A stretch of 64,000 nt of DNA from Aliisedimentitalea scapharcae (GCF_045277565.1 NZ_CP123584.1:2604001-2668000); one strand, 5' to 3'. Shown: positions 35,042 to 44,735, counted from the stretch's first letter. The notes: generated from the letters alone by a model not told the origin. Numbers and translations: made by a program.

Positions 35042-38000
35042 TCAGGCCTTGGCTTTTGCCTTGGCCTTTTTCTTTGCGGCGACCACTTTTTCAGCAAGAT
35101 CACGGGCGATGGCGAATGCCCCTTTGATCTTGTCCGCGTCATTGCGCCAATCGCGCCGCACCACGATCTTGTTCTCTCGCACCTTGGCCAGACCGTTCTG
35201 GCCCTGGATGAACTCTACCAGCCCTTCGGGTGACACGAATTTGTCGTTGTGGAACTGGATTGTCGCGCCTTTGGGGCCGCCGTCCAATTTTGCAATCCCG
35301 GCACGTTTGCACATCGCCTTGATCCGCACCACCAACAGCAATGTGTTGACCTCACGCGGGAGCTTGCCGAACCGGTCAATCAACTCGGCGGCAAAGCCTT
35401 CCAATTCGACCTTGGTGGTGAGCGAGCTGAGACGGCGGTAAAGACCCAGACGCACATCCAGATCCGGCACAAAATCGTTGGGGATCAGCACCGGCACACC
35501 CAGATTGATCTGCGGTGCCCATTGATCGTCGGCCTCTGACAGGCCTTCCATCTCTCCGGCGCGGATCTTGGCAATCGCCTCTTCCAGCATGGATTGATAC
35601 AGCTCGTACCCCACATCCCGCATCTGGCCAGACTGTTCTTCGCCCAGCAGATTGCCTGCCCCCCGAATGTCCAGATCCTGAGACGCCAGAGTAAACCCGG
35701 CCCCCAAAGTGTCGAGCGATCCGAGAACCCGCAGGCGTTTTTCTGCAGCAGGTGTCAAACGCATCCGCGGTTTGGTGGTCAAATAGGCATAAGCGCGGGT
35801 TTTAGATCGCCCCACCCGGCCCCGGATCTGATAAAGCTGCGCCAGGCCGAACATATCGGCGCGATGCACAATCATCGTGTTGGCGGTTGGAATGTCCAAC
35901 CCGCTTTCGACAATCGTCGTGGCCAGCAGGATGTCGTATTTCCCGTCGTAGAACGCATTCATCCGGTCATCCAATTCTCCGGCGGCCATCTGGCCATGCG
36001 CCACCATATACGACAGCTCCGGCAGCTGATCCTTGAGAAACTGTTCGATGTCCGGCAGGTCGCTGATACGGGGCACCACATAAAAACTTTGCCCGCCGCG
36101 ATAATGTTCCCGCAGCAATGCCTCGCGCAGAGTGATGGCGTCGAATTCGCTGACATAGGTGCGGATTGCCAACCGATCCACCGGCGGCGTGCCGATGATC
36201 GACAGGTCGCGAACACCGGTCAGGCTCAGCTGCAATGTGCGCGGGATCGGGGTCGCGGTCAGAGTCAACACGTGGATGTCGCTGCGCAATTGTTTCAGCC
36301 GTTCCTTGTGCGTGACGCCGAAATGCTGTTCTTCGTCGATGATCAACAGGCCAAGGTTCTGGAACCGGATACCTTTGGCCAGCAACGCGTGGGTGCCCAC
36401 CACGATATCCACTGTGCCCCGTGCCATGCCATCGCGGGTGGCCTGTGCGTCCTTGGCAGACACAAACCGGCTGAGCTGGCGGACCTCCAGCGGGAACCCC
36501 CGGAACCGCTCCATGAAGGATGCCGCATGTTGGCGGGCCAGCAATGTCGTGGGCGCAATCACCGCAACCTGCAAACCCGACATCGCCGCAACAAAGGCGG
36601 CGCGCATGGCAACTTCGGTCTTGCCGAACCCCACGTCGCCACAGATCAGCCGGTCCATCGGCTGGCCAGAATGCAAATCCTCCATGACATCATTGATGGC
36701 GCGCAGCTGGTCATCGGTCTCTTGATAAGGGAAACGGGCGCTGAATTCCTCCCACGCATGCGGCGGCGGATCCATGATCGGTGCCTTGCGCAGGGCGCGT
36801 TCAGCGGCAATCCGGATCAGCTTGTCCGCCATCTCGCGGATACGTTCCTTGAGCTTGGCCTTTTTCGCCTGCCAGGCCCCACCGCCCAGTCGATCCAACA
36901 GCCCTTCGTCGTGGCCGTATTTGGACAACAGTTCGATGTTCTCGACCGGTAAATATAGCTTTGAGTGTTCGGCGTATTCCAACAGGATGCATTCATGCGC
37001 AGCCCCGGCCGCCGTGACCACTTCGAGCCCTTTGTAGCGCCCGATCCCGTGGTCCACATGCACCACCAGATCTCCGGGTGTCAGCGATTGGGTTTCGGTC
37101 AGGAAATTTTCGGCCTTGCGCCGTTTCCTAGGGGCACGGATCAGGCGGTCGCCCAGCACGTCCTGTTCCGAAATCACCGTCATATCGGGCGCTTCGAACC
37201 CATGTTCCAGCGCCCAGACCGCCAGATGCAGACCGGATTTTCCAACCCGCGTGCCATCACGGATTGCGATGACTTCGGCCAGACCCTCGTCTTCGATCAA
37301 CCCGGTCAGACGTTCGCGCGCCCCATCGGAATAAGAGGCGACGACAACCGGACCTTTTTGCAGTTTTGCCTTGATATGATCGGCCAAAGCCCCGAACAGG
37401 CTGACATTTTCCAACTGGCGTTCGGGAGAGAAGTTGCGCCCGATCCGCCCGCCTGCATCCACCACGCCCGGACCCGAGGCCTGAGATAGCGGATGAAGCT
37501 GAACCACACGTTGGGACGCGGTGACCTGCTCCCACGCCGCATCATCCAGATACAGCAAGTCAGGCGGCACCGGCTTATAAACTGAATCCATCCGCCCCTT
37601 GGCCTGCATGGCGATCTTGCGGGTCTCATATTGATCCGCAATCGTGTCCCAGCGCGCCAACCGCGCAGGCGTGACCTGATCATCCAGTGTCACGGTCGCC
37701 TCTGGCAGGTAATCAAACAGGGTTTCCAGTTCGGCGTGAAAGAATGGCAACCAATGTTCGATGCCCTGATGTTTACGCCCGGCGCTTACTGCCTCGTACA
37801 ATGGATCATCTGTACCGGCGGCTCCGAATTCAACGCGGTAATTCTGGCGAAACCGGGTGATGGCGCTGTCGTCCAGAATGATTTCGGACACCGGAGCCAA
37901 TTCAATCTGTTCCAGCTTTTCGGTGGTGCGTTGATTGGCCGGATCGAACCGGCGTGCGCCGTCCAGTATGTCACCGAACAAATCCAACCTGACGGGGCCG

Positions 38001-38506
38001 CTTTCACCGGGGGGAAAGATGTCGATGATGCCACCACGCACCGCGTAATCCCCCGGCTCCATCACCGTTGGGCTTTGAGTAAAGCCCATGCGGACCAGAA
38101 ATTTGCGCAGGCCGTCTTCGTCTACCCGATTGCCGACCGTCGCAGAAAACGCCGCCTCGCGTAGAACATTGCGCGCTGGCACCCGTTGGGTCACAGCATT
38201 CAACGTGGTGAGCAGCACGAATTGGGACGGCATTCCATGCACCAATCCGGCCAGCGTCGCCATGCGCGCCGCCGAAATGTCGGCATTGGGCGACACCCGG
38301 TCATAGGGCAGACAATCCCACCCCGGAAACAGGATCACCGGCATATCCGGCGCAAAAAACGCCAGCGCGGCACGCATCGCCTCGAGCCGTTTGTCATCGC
38401 GCGCCACATGCACGACGGGATTGCCGGATTTGGCAACTTCGCGCAAGATCAGACGCGCGTCATACCCTTCGGGGGCACCGCCCATGACTATTCGTGCGGG
38501 TTCCAT
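35042..38506 (-). CDS. mfd: Transcription-repair coupling factor Mfd
   Basis: 1154-aa ATP-dependent translocase that removes RNA polymerase stalled at lesions and recruits UvrA. The N-terminal UvrB-like module contains LFPGWDCLPYDRVSPN. The RNA-polymerase-interacting domain has LTPGDLVVHVDHGIGRYKGL. The helicase core shows Walker A GDVGFGKTE, DEEQHFG (motif II), LTATPIPRTLQ and QIRGRVGRS. The length matches the E. coli protein (1148). ATG 38506 with AAAGGAAG upstream is chosen; a longer frame of 48 codons runs into the neighbouring gene. The tail AKKKAKAKAKA is lysine-rich. Confidence 0.97.
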   Translation of the reverse strand: MEPARIVMGGAPEGYDARLILREVAKSGNPVVHVARDDKRLEAMRAALAFFAPDMPVILFPGWDCLPYDRVSPNADISAARMATLAGLVHGMPSQFVLLTTLNAVTQRVPARNVLREAAFSATVGNRVDEDGLRKFLVRMGFTQSPTVMEPGDYAVRGGIIDIFPPGESGPVRLDLFGDILDGARRFDPANQRTTEKLEQIELAPVSEIILDDSAITRFRQNYRVEFGAAGTDDPLYEAVSAGRKHQGIEHWLPFFHAELETLFDYLPEATVTLDDQVTPARLARWDTIADQYETRKIAMQAKGRMDSVYKPVPPDLLYLDDAAWEQVTASQRVVQLHPLSQASGPGVVDAGGRIGRNFSPERQLENVSLFGALADHIKAKLQKGPVVVASYSDGARERLTGLIEDEGLAEVIAIRDGTRVGKSGLHLAVWALEHGFEAPDMTVISEQDVLGDRLIRAPRKRRKAENFLTETQSLTPGDLVVHVDHGIGRYKGLEVVTAAGAAHECILLEYAEHSKLYLPVENIELLSKYGHDEGLLDRLGGGAWQAKKAKLKERIREMADKLIRIAAERALRKAPIMDPPPHAWEEFSARFPYQETDDQLRAINDVMEDLHSGQPMDRLICGDVGFGKTEVAMRAAFVAAMSGLQVAVIAPTTLLARQHAASFMERFRGFPLEVRQLSRFVSAKDAQATRDGMARGTVDIVVGTHALLAKGIRFQNLGLLIIDEEQHFGVTHKERLKQLRSDIHVLTLTATPIPRTLQLSLTGVRDLSIIGTPPVDRLAIRTYVSEFDAITLREALLREHYRGGQSFYVVPRISDLPDIEQFLKDQLPELSYMVAHGQMAAGELDDRMNAFYDGKYDILLATTIVESGLDIPTANTMIVHRADMFGLAQLYQIRGRVGRSKTRAYAYLTTKPRMRLTPAAEKRLRVLGSLDTLGAGFTLASQDLDIRGAGNLLGEEQSGQMRDVGYELYQSMLEEAIAKIRAGEMEGLSEADDQWAPQINLGVPVLIPNDFVPDLDVRLGLYRRLSSLTTKVELEGFAAELIDRFGKLPREVNTLLLVVRIKAMCKRAGIAKLDGGPKGATIQFHNDKFVSPEGLVEFIQGQNGLAKVRENKIVVRRDWRNDADKIKGAFAIARDLAEKVVAAKKKAKAKAKA

Positions 38507-38535
38507 CGCGCGCTTCCTTTTTTGGTCCGTCTCGC

Positions 38536-39060
38536 TCAGCCCAGAACACCGATCGACAGGTTCTGATACATGCCCCACAACGCGGTGACAAAGATCGCCA
38601 GTGTTCCGATCATCTGGGTATACAGCCGACACCGCGTCAACCGTTTGCACAATGCTTCGCCGCGCAAATGCTCTGTTTCAATCAATCGCGCGGTCGACAG
38701 ATTCAACAGTCCGACCAGCGATAGCGGAAATCCCAGAAGGAACAACGCCTGAGCAATCTCCAATTCATAGGCAAAACCCAGAACCGCCAACGCTGACAAG
38801 ATGAAACAGGTCAACCCCATGACCCATAATCCTGAAACGCGGCCGATATACAAAAGCCGGTTCACATTGATCCGGGTCAGATCCTCGAGGTCCACCATCG
38901 ACTGCCCTTCGATGCGGCGTGCCCGCTGCACCAGATCAAAGGGCACACCCAGCACCCAATGGCTGGCCGAAGACCACACCACAGCCAGCGCAATCCAGAA
39001 CCACAGGTTGGAAAAGGATCGCATGTCGATCAACTCAAACAGAGATGTATACCAGTCCAA
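38536..39060 (-). CDS. Conserved inner-membrane protein, function unknown
   Basis: 174 aa with four hydrophobic segments (about 20-40, 75-95, 98-120, 145-165) and a cytosolic stretch VQRARRIEGQSMVDLEDLTR. The N-terminus MDWYTSLFELIDMRSFSNLW is highly characteristic of a family confined, as far as I know, to Rhodobacterales. Some genome annotations label it a SufBCD-associated component; nothing in the sequence supports that. It lies 29 bases upstream of mfd on the same strand. Confidence 0.78.
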   Translation of the reverse strand: MDWYTSLFELIDMRSFSNLWFWIALAVVWSSASHWVLGVPFDLVQRARRIEGQSMVDLEDLTRINVNRLLYIGRVSGLWVMGLTCFILSALAVLGFAYELEIAQALFLLGFPLSLVGLLNLSTARLIETEHLRGEALCKRLTRCRLYTQMIGTLAIFVTALWGMYQNLSIGVLG

Positions 39061-39267
39061 TACAAACGACCCTTCTGCGCGTTCCTCAAATCCCGGTTTT
39101 TATCAACGACCCCGGGCGGGTCTTTTATCTGTGGCCCCGCCCCGCTTCACAAGGGGGCATTCAACCGATTTATCGCCAGATTTCATCCCATCGCGGCGTT
39201 TGCACCTCTTGTGAGCGACGATTTTCCATGCCACCCAAGAGCAGAACGTTCAAGGAGTCTTGCCGCC

Positions 39268-40266
39268 ATGAAACCCACCGTCGCGCCATTTCCCGCAGCC
39301 CGCCTGCGTCGGGCCCGCCAAACCGCCGCCATTCGTGGTATGGTTCGCGAAAATACTCTGACTCCGGACGACCTGATCTGGCCGGTTTTTGTACGTGACG
39401 GCGACGGTATCGTGGAACCCGTTGCCTCCATGCCCGGCGTCGTGCGCCGGTCGGTGGACAAGATCGCGCAGGCCGCCATAGAAGCCCAGGCATTGGGCAT
39501 ACCCGCGATCTGCCTGTTTCCCTATACGGATCCCAGCCTGAAAACCGAAGACTGTGCCGAAGCCTGGAAGCCCGACAACCTGACCAATCGCGCGATCCGG
39601 GCGATCAAACAGGCCGCGCCCGATATTGCGGTGATGACTGACGTGGCGCTGGACCCCTATAACATCAACGGCCACGACGGGTATGTGGTGGACGGCGAAA
39701 TCATCAACGATGCCACGGTCGAAGCACTGGTCAAGATGACCCTGGCCCAGGCGGAGTCGGGGGCGGATATCATTGGGCCCAGCGACATGATGGACGGCCG
39801 CATCGGGGCCATGCGTCAGGGGTTGGAGGCCGCGGGTCACCACAACGTGATGATCCTCTCCTACGCGGCCAAATACGCCAGCGCCTTTTATGGCCCGTTT
39901 CGTGACGCCGTCGGTGCCTCGGGCGCGTTGCAGGGGGACAAGAAAACCTATCAGATGGACCCGGCTAACACCAACGAGGCCCTGCGCCTGATCGAACGCG
40001 ATCTGAACGAAGGCACTGACATGGTGATGGTCAAACCGGGTATGCCCTATCTGGACATCTGTCGCCGCGTCAAAGAGACATTTGGCGTGCCGACCTTTGC
40101 CTATCAGGTGTCCGGTGAATACGCGATGATCCAGGCCGCAGCCCAAAACGGGTGGATCGACGGGGAAAAGGTCATGCTGGAAAGCCTGATGTGTTTCAAA
40201 CGTGCGGGCTGTGACGGCGTTCTAAGCTATTTCGCCCCCGAGGTTGCCAAGATCCTGAACGGGTAA
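39268..40266 (+). CDS. hemB: Delta-aminolevulinic acid dehydratase (porphobilinogen synthase)
   Basis: 332 aa. Condenses two 5-aminolevulinate molecules to porphobilinogen in tetrapyrrole synthesis. The Schiff-base lysines are K202 (AAKYASAFYGPFRD) and K256 (MVMVKPGMPYLD). The metal region reads DVALDPYNINGHDG (125-138) without the three cysteines of zinc enzymes, so this is the magnesium-type (or metal-independent) HemB found in alphaproteobacteria. The start ATG 39268 has AAGGAG upstream; a much longer frame upstream is rejected. Monocistronic. Confidence 0.96.
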   Translation: MKPTVAPFPAARLRRARQTAAIRGMVRENTLTPDDLIWPVFVRDGDGIVEPVASMPGVVRRSVDKIAQAAIEAQALGIPAICLFPYTDPSLKTEDCAEAWKPDNLTNRAIRAIKQAAPDIAVMTDVALDPYNINGHDGYVVDGEIINDATVEALVKMTLAQAESGADIIGPSDMMDGRIGAMRQGLEAAGHHNVMILSYAAKYASAFYGPFRDAVGASGALQGDKKTYQMDPANTNEALRLIERDLNEGTDMVMVKPGMPYLDICRRVKETFGVPTFAYQVSGEYAMIQAAAQNGWIDGEKVMLESLMCFKRAGCDGVLSYFAPEVAKILNG

Positions 40267-40308
40267 CTGGCCCATCCCCGTATCTGCCAGACAACAGCAG
40301 CAGTAACA

Positions 40309-40340
40309 CCACCGCCTGCCCCCTTGGTTTCCGGCGGTGG
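40309..40340 (+). terminator. Hairpin downstream of hemB
   Basis: ccaccgcc (40309-40316) pairs with ggcggtgg (40333-40340) around a 16-base loop, 43 bases after the hemB stop. There is no T tract, so termination is uncertain. Confidence 0.45.
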
Positions 40341-40409
40341 GTTGACCCTCTCGGCGACACTTCTGCTCCCTGAAATGGCGACAAGCTGCCGATCTGTGTC
40401 TGACGTTGC

Positions 40410-40438
40410 GTGACAGCCCCTGTCATTGCCCCTATAAA
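40410..40438 (+). promoter_or_regulatory. Sigma-70-like promoter for the SYLF lipoprotein gene
   Basis: gtgaca (40410-40415), exactly 17 bases, tataaa (40433-40438), 57 bases before the ATG at 40496. A small gacag/ctgtc dyad overlaps the -35 and spacer. Confidence 0.5.
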
Positions 40439-40495
40439 GAGGGCGAAGGCCGGAGCATACCGGTTCAAGAATGGCATGAAGACAGGCAAACAAAC

Positions 40496-41071
40496 ATGAG
40501 CAAATCCTTTCCTTCCACAGTGTCGCGGCGTGGCTTCACGCTGGCTGGCATCGCAGCGCTGACGGTCACCGCCGCTTGCGGAAATGGCGTTGGAGGCACC
40601 GGTGCCTCCAAGATTGACGCCCGCGTCGACGCGACGTTGAACCAGATGTATGATCTGTATCCCAACACCGTGACCCTGGCGGAGAAGTCCACCGGCATGC
40701 TGGTCATGCCATTGGTCACCGAGGCCGGGTTCGGCTTTGGCGGGGCATATGGGCGTGGCGCGTTGCGGATCAACGGTCACACCGTCGATTTCTATTCCAC
40801 CGTCAAGGGCAGCGCAGGGTTCCAGATTGGCGCCCAGCAATATGCACATGTGCTGTTCTTCATGACCCAGGACGCCCTGGAAGAATTCCGCCGGGGATCC
40901 GGTTGGGCCGCTGGTGCGGATCTGGAATATGTGGTCAGCGATCAGGGCGATTCCGTCGCTGCCGACACAAATACCCTGCGCTCGCCGGTTCTTGCAGCCG
41001 TGTTTGGTCAGGCCGGTCTGCGCGTGGGCGCAACGCTGGAAGGCACCAAATACACCCGGATCATTCCCTGA
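40496..41071 (+). CDS. Tat-exported SYLF (YSC84-like) lipoprotein
   Basis: 191 aa. The twin-arginine motif SRRGFTL (10-16) and hydrophobic segment end in a lipobox-like VTAAC with Cys28, so it should be folded before export and lipidated. The SYLF domain shows PLVTEAGFGFGGAYGRGALR and STVKGSAGFQIGAQQYAHVL, ending GATLEGTKYTRI. Ligand and role are not established. It is the second SYLF protein of the window. The region 40267-40495 upstream holds the promoter-like element and a hairpin, and a strong terminator follows. Confidence 0.87.
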   Translation: MSKSFPSTVSRRGFTLAGIAALTVTAACGNGVGGTGASKIDARVDATLNQMYDLYPNTVTLAEKSTGMLVMPLVTEAGFGFGGAYGRGALRINGHTVDFYSTVKGSAGFQIGAQQYAHVLFFMTQDALEEFRRGSGWAAGADLEYVVSDQGDSVAADTNTLRSPVLAAVFGQAGLRVGATLEGTKYTRIIP

Positions 41072-41096
41072 TCCCGGATTGATCGGACGTCAGACG

Positions 41097-41129
41097 GAAA
41101 ACGCGCCCTTTACGGGCGCGTTTTCTGTT
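41097..41129. terminator. Perfect 12-bp hairpin terminator
   Basis: gaaaacgcgccc (41097-41108), loop tttac, gggcgcgttttc (41114-41125), then further T residues. A/T-flanked on both sides, it can serve both the SYLF gene and the convergent dehydrogenase gene ending at 41150. Confidence 0.85.
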
Positions 41130-41149
41130 TTAGGTTTACAAATTCTGGT

Positions 41150-42022
41150 TCATCCCGTTTCGCGCATGCGTTTGAACAGCGACGAGGTATCCCAGCGTCC
41201 GCCGCCCAATTTCTGCACATCCTTATAGAATTGATCGACCAGGGCCGTCACCGGCAGGCTGGCACCGCTCTTGTCCGCGGCCTCCATGCAGATTTTCAGA
41301 TCCTTGCGCATCCAGTCGACCGCAAATCCATGTGCAAAATGATCGTCCAGCATGGTTTCATGCCGGTTGACCATCTGCCAGCTGCCCGCAGCACCCTGGC
41401 TGATGACCTCAACCACGGCACGCCCGTCCAACCCTTCCTTTTCGGCGAAATGCAGCGCCTCGCTCAGGGCTTGAACCAGACCTGCGATGGCGATCTGATT
41501 GCACATCTTGGTTTTTTGACCATCGCCGCTGTTACCGATCCGGCGACAGATCTTGGAATAGATCTCCATCAGCGGCTCCACCCGATCATAGGCTGCCTGT
41601 TCGCCGCCGCACATGATCGACAGAACTCCGTTCTCGGCCCCTGCCTGTCCGCCCGAAATCGGCGCGTCAACAAAGGACACCCCATGCCCCTGCGCGATTT
41701 CATGCAGCTCGATGGTAACATCCGCCGACACGGTGGTGTGATCGACAAAGACACTGCCGCTGCTCATACCGGCAAAGGCCCCATCGTCGCCCAGACAAAC
41801 GCTGCGCAAATCATCATCATTGCCGACACAGGCCATCACGAATTCCGCACCCTCCGTCGCTTGGCGTGGTGTCGCCGCCCAGGTTCCCCCATGTTGCGAC
41901 GTCCAGGCTTCGGCTTTGGCCGAGGTGCGATTGTAGACCGTAACCTCATGTCCGGCGGCCAACAAATGCCCTGCCATCGGATACCCCATGACGCCCAATC
42001 CCAAAAACGCGATCTTTGCCAT
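41150..42022 (-). CDS. NAD(P)-dependent beta-hydroxyacid dehydrogenase (3-hydroxyisobutyrate/tartronate semialdehyde type)
   Basis: 290 aa. The Rossmann signature IAFLGLGVMGYPMAGHL, the substrate-binding FVDAPISGGQAGAENG, and the catalytic lysine in GDGQKTKMCNQI are all in place; the C-terminal helical domain is complete. The family includes 3-hydroxyisobutyrate, tartronate-semialdehyde and related dehydrogenases; the substrate cannot be fixed by eye, and its neighbours give no pathway clue. ATG 42022; divergent from the penicillin acylase gene. Confidence 0.88.
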   Translation of the reverse strand: MAKIAFLGLGVMGYPMAGHLLAAGHEVTVYNRTSAKAEAWTSQHGGTWAATPRQATEGAEFVMACVGNDDDLRSVCLGDDGAFAGMSSGSVFVDHTTVSADVTIELHEIAQGHGVSFVDAPISGGQAGAENGVLSIMCGGEQAAYDRVEPLMEIYSKICRRIGNSGDGQKTKMCNQIAIAGLVQALSEALHFAEKEGLDGRAVVEVISQGAAGSWQMVNRHETMLDDHFAHGFAVDWMRKDLKICMEAADKSGASLPVTALVDQFYKDVQKLGGGRWDTSSLFKRMRETG

Positions 42023-42136
42023 ACACTTTTCCCTTGTCTGATCATTTCCTAAGTTGGTGCCACCCTATCAACCTTGCCCACGAGCGCAATCGGGGGCAAG
42101 AAGGGCAAGGCGCTGTAAACCGGGAGATTGAAACAC

Positions 42137-44611
42137 ATGGGCAAAGTTTTTCGGTGGCTCCTGCGCCTGACAGCCGGTCTGATCTTCCTCGTCATTCTGG
42201 GCGTTGGGCTGGTGTATTACCTGGCCGCGCAATCGTTGCCCGACTATGATCAAACCCTGTCTGTCACCGGGTTGAACGCACCAGTTGAGATTATCCGCGA
42301 CAATGCCAATGTCCCGCATATTTTTCCGGATCAGGACGGGGACGACAACGACGCCTATTTTGCCTTGGGATATGCCCATGCTCAGGACCGCCTGTGGCAA
42401 ATGACCATGCTGCGCCGCACGGCCCAGGGACGCCTGTCGGAGGTTTTCGGTTCGCGTACTCTGCGTATTGACCGATTGCTGCGCCGGTTGGATCTGTATC
42501 GGTTGTCGCTCAGCTCGGTTTCGGCGCAGACACCAGAAACGCTGAGCGCGCTGAACGCGTATGCCGCCGGCGTCAACGCCCGGCTCGCCGAAATCAACGA
42601 CAAGGCGCTGGGACGCGGTGCGCCCGAAATGTTCCTGTTCAATGCGCCAGTCGCCCCCTGGCAACCGGCTGATTCCATTGCGATCATAAAGATCATGGCC
42701 CTGCAGTTGTCCGGCCACCTCGAAGCCGAGGTACTGCGCGCACGCACCTCTCTGATGCTGGATGATCCGGCACGGCTGGCAGATATTCTGCCCGACGCCC
42801 CCGGAACCGGGATCGCTGCGCTGCCTGAATATGCCACCCTGTTTCCTGATCTGCCCCGGTTTGCCGCGACGGCCCCGATGCCTGATCTGGCCCTGTCCCC
42901 CTTCCCCAAACGCGGGTTGGCCGGAGCCTCCAACGCCTGGAGCGCTGCCCCGTCGCGCTCGGCCTCGGGGGGCACGCTTTTGGCCAACGACCCGCATCTG
43001 GGGTTTTCAGCACCAGCGATCTGGTATCTGGCCCGGCTCGAATTGGCCAGCGGCGGCGTCATTGGCGCCACCATCCCCGGTGTCCCCGCGGTCATGACGG
43101 GGCGCAGCGGTCGGCTGGGATGGGGGTTGACCTCCTCCTATCTCGACGATCAGGACGTGTTCATCGAAAAGCTGAACCCGCAAACCCCCGAAGAGTATCT
43201 GACGCCCGACGGCTATAAACCCTTTGAAAGCCGCCCGTCCATCATTCGGATCAAGGGGGAACAACCCATTACATTGACCCTGCGCTGGACCGAAAACGGC
43301 CCCGTGTTGCCCGGCACCCATTACAGCCTGGAAACCGTGACCCCGCCCGGCCATGTGGCTGCTTTGGGCTGGACTGCACTCAGCGATCAGGACACCACCA
43401 TCGGTGCCGCCTTGCAGCTGATGAGCGCTGCAAATGTGCACGAAGCCATCCGCATTGCCGAGGGGTTCATTGCACCTTCGCAAAATCTGTCACTTGTTGA
43501 TCAGACCACCATTGCGATGAAGACCATCGGCGTTATCCCAAATCGCAATGCTGCCCACCAAAGCAAGGGCCGCCTGCCCAGCCAGGGATGGCGCGTTGAG
43601 AACCGATGGCGAGGTCGGGCATCCTTTGCCTCCAACCCACAATTCGTCAGCCCCCGGGGTGGAATTCTGGGCAATACCAACAACAAGATCCTCGAACGAC
43701 CGTTTCCCAACCATGTTTCTTATGAATGGGGCGATACCCAGCGCATACATCGTTGGGAAAAACTGATGCAGAACCGTCAGGTTCACACGCGTGAAAGCTT
43801 TATCGAAGCGCAATTGGATACGGTCAGCTATACCGCCCGAACCCTGCTGCCACTGATCGGGGCCGACCTGTGGTTCACGGGTGAACCCGCTGCCGAAGGC
43901 ACCCCTGAACGCACACGCCAGGACGCTTTGGACCTATTGGCGGAATGGAATGGAGAGATGAACGAACATCTGCCCGAACCTCTGATCTATTCGGCCTGGA
44001 TTCGGGCGCTGCAGAAACGCCTGATTGTCGACAACCTGGGGCCATTGGCCCAGGAGTTCACTCAGGTCGAACCCCTGTTCATCGAACGTGTGTTCCGCAA
44101 TGTAGACGGGGCTGGCCAATGGTGCGACGTGCGCCAAAGCGCACCAATCGAAACCTGCACGGACATGTCCCGGCTGGCGTTGGACGATGCGCTGATCTGG
44201 ATACAGGACCGCTATGGAAATCAGCTGGAATCCCTGCGCTGGGGGGATGCCCATCAGGCCACCCACGATCACCCGGTTTTGGGGACGGTCCCGGTGTTGC
44301 GGTATTTCGTGAATATCCGCCAATCGACCAGCGGCGGAGACAATACCCTGCAACGCGGGCGCGGCTCTGGCACAGATCCGGCCCCATTCCAGAATGTGCA
44401 TGGCGCTGGATATCGTGGTGTTTATGATTTTGCCGACCCGGACAGTTCGGTTTTTGTCACATCAACCGGGCAATCCGGCCACTTTCTGTCACGTTACTAT
44501 GATGATCTGGCACAGCTGTGGCGTCGCGGCGAATACATCCCGATGTCCCTGGATACCGAATTGGCGCGCGCCGCAGCCGTGGGCGTGACCGTTCTCACGC
44601 CACCCCCCTAA
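42137..44611 (+). CDS. Penicillin acylase family protein (Ntn hydrolase)
   Basis: 824-aa precursor with an N-terminal signal anchor (about residues 8-32), expected to be exported and self-cleaved into alpha and beta subunits. VEIIRDNANVPHIF and FALGYAHAQDRLWQMTMLRR are alpha-subunit signatures. GASNAW near residue 265 carries the Ser that becomes the beta-chain N-terminus, followed by GGTLLANDPHLGFSAP. VMTGRSGRLGWGLTSSYLDD matches the oxyanion region. Members hydrolyse beta-lactam side chains, acyl-homoserine lactones or other amides; quorum quenching is possible but unproven. ATG 42137 with GGGAG upstream; a TTG three codons earlier lacks spacing. Confidence 0.9.
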   Translation: MGKVFRWLLRLTAGLIFLVILGVGLVYYLAAQSLPDYDQTLSVTGLNAPVEIIRDNANVPHIFPDQDGDDNDAYFALGYAHAQDRLWQMTMLRRTAQGRLSEVFGSRTLRIDRLLRRLDLYRLSLSSVSAQTPETLSALNAYAAGVNARLAEINDKALGRGAPEMFLFNAPVAPWQPADSIAIIKIMALQLSGHLEAEVLRARTSLMLDDPARLADILPDAPGTGIAALPEYATLFPDLPRFAATAPMPDLALSPFPKRGLAGASNAWSAAPSRSASGGTLLANDPHLGFSAPAIWYLARLELASGGVIGATIPGVPAVMTGRSGRLGWGLTSSYLDDQDVFIEKLNPQTPEEYLTPDGYKPFESRPSIIRIKGEQPITLTLRWTENGPVLPGTHYSLETVTPPGHVAALGWTALSDQDTTIGAALQLMSAANVHEAIRIAEGFIAPSQNLSLVDQTTIAMKTIGVIPNRNAAHQSKGRLPSQGWRVENRWRGRASFASNPQFVSPRGGILGNTNNKILERPFPNHVSYEWGDTQRIHRWEKLMQNRQVHTRESFIEAQLDTVSYTARTLLPLIGADLWFTGEPAAEGTPERTRQDALDLLAEWNGEMNEHLPEPLIYSAWIRALQKRLIVDNLGPLAQEFTQVEPLFIERVFRNVDGAGQWCDVRQSAPIETCTDMSRLALDDALIWIQDRYGNQLESLRWGDAHQATHDHPVLGTVPVLRYFVNIRQSTSGGDNTLQRGRGSGTDPAPFQNVHGAGYRGVYDFADPDSSVFVTSTGQSGHFLSRYYDDLAQLWRRGEYIPMSLDTELARAAAVGVTVLTPPP

Positions 44612-44655
44612 AGCAGGCACAGTTGGGTTTGCCCCGACCGCGCCCGCGAGGGGTG

Positions 44656-44705
44656 CAAAAGTTTTAAAAAAACTTTTGGCAAGAATTTTTCCTAAAATTC
44701 TTGCC
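44656..44705. terminator. Tandem AT-rich hairpins between convergent genes
   Basis: Two adjoining hairpins: caaaagttt / aaacttttg (44656-44664 and 44670-44678), and ggcaagaatttt / aaaattcttgcc (44678-44689 and 44694-44705; 12 perfect base pairs, 4-base loop). They sit between the converging penicillin acylase and hflX genes and can stop transcription in both directions. I recall similar pairs as a common intergenic repeat in Rhodobacterales. Confidence 0.75.
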
Positions 44706-44735
44706 CTTTGGATCGGTAAGTCAGACACCCCACAA

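Noticed and set aside
35594..36952. Plus-strand 452-codon frame inside mfd
   Set aside because: Shadow of mfd; no motif.
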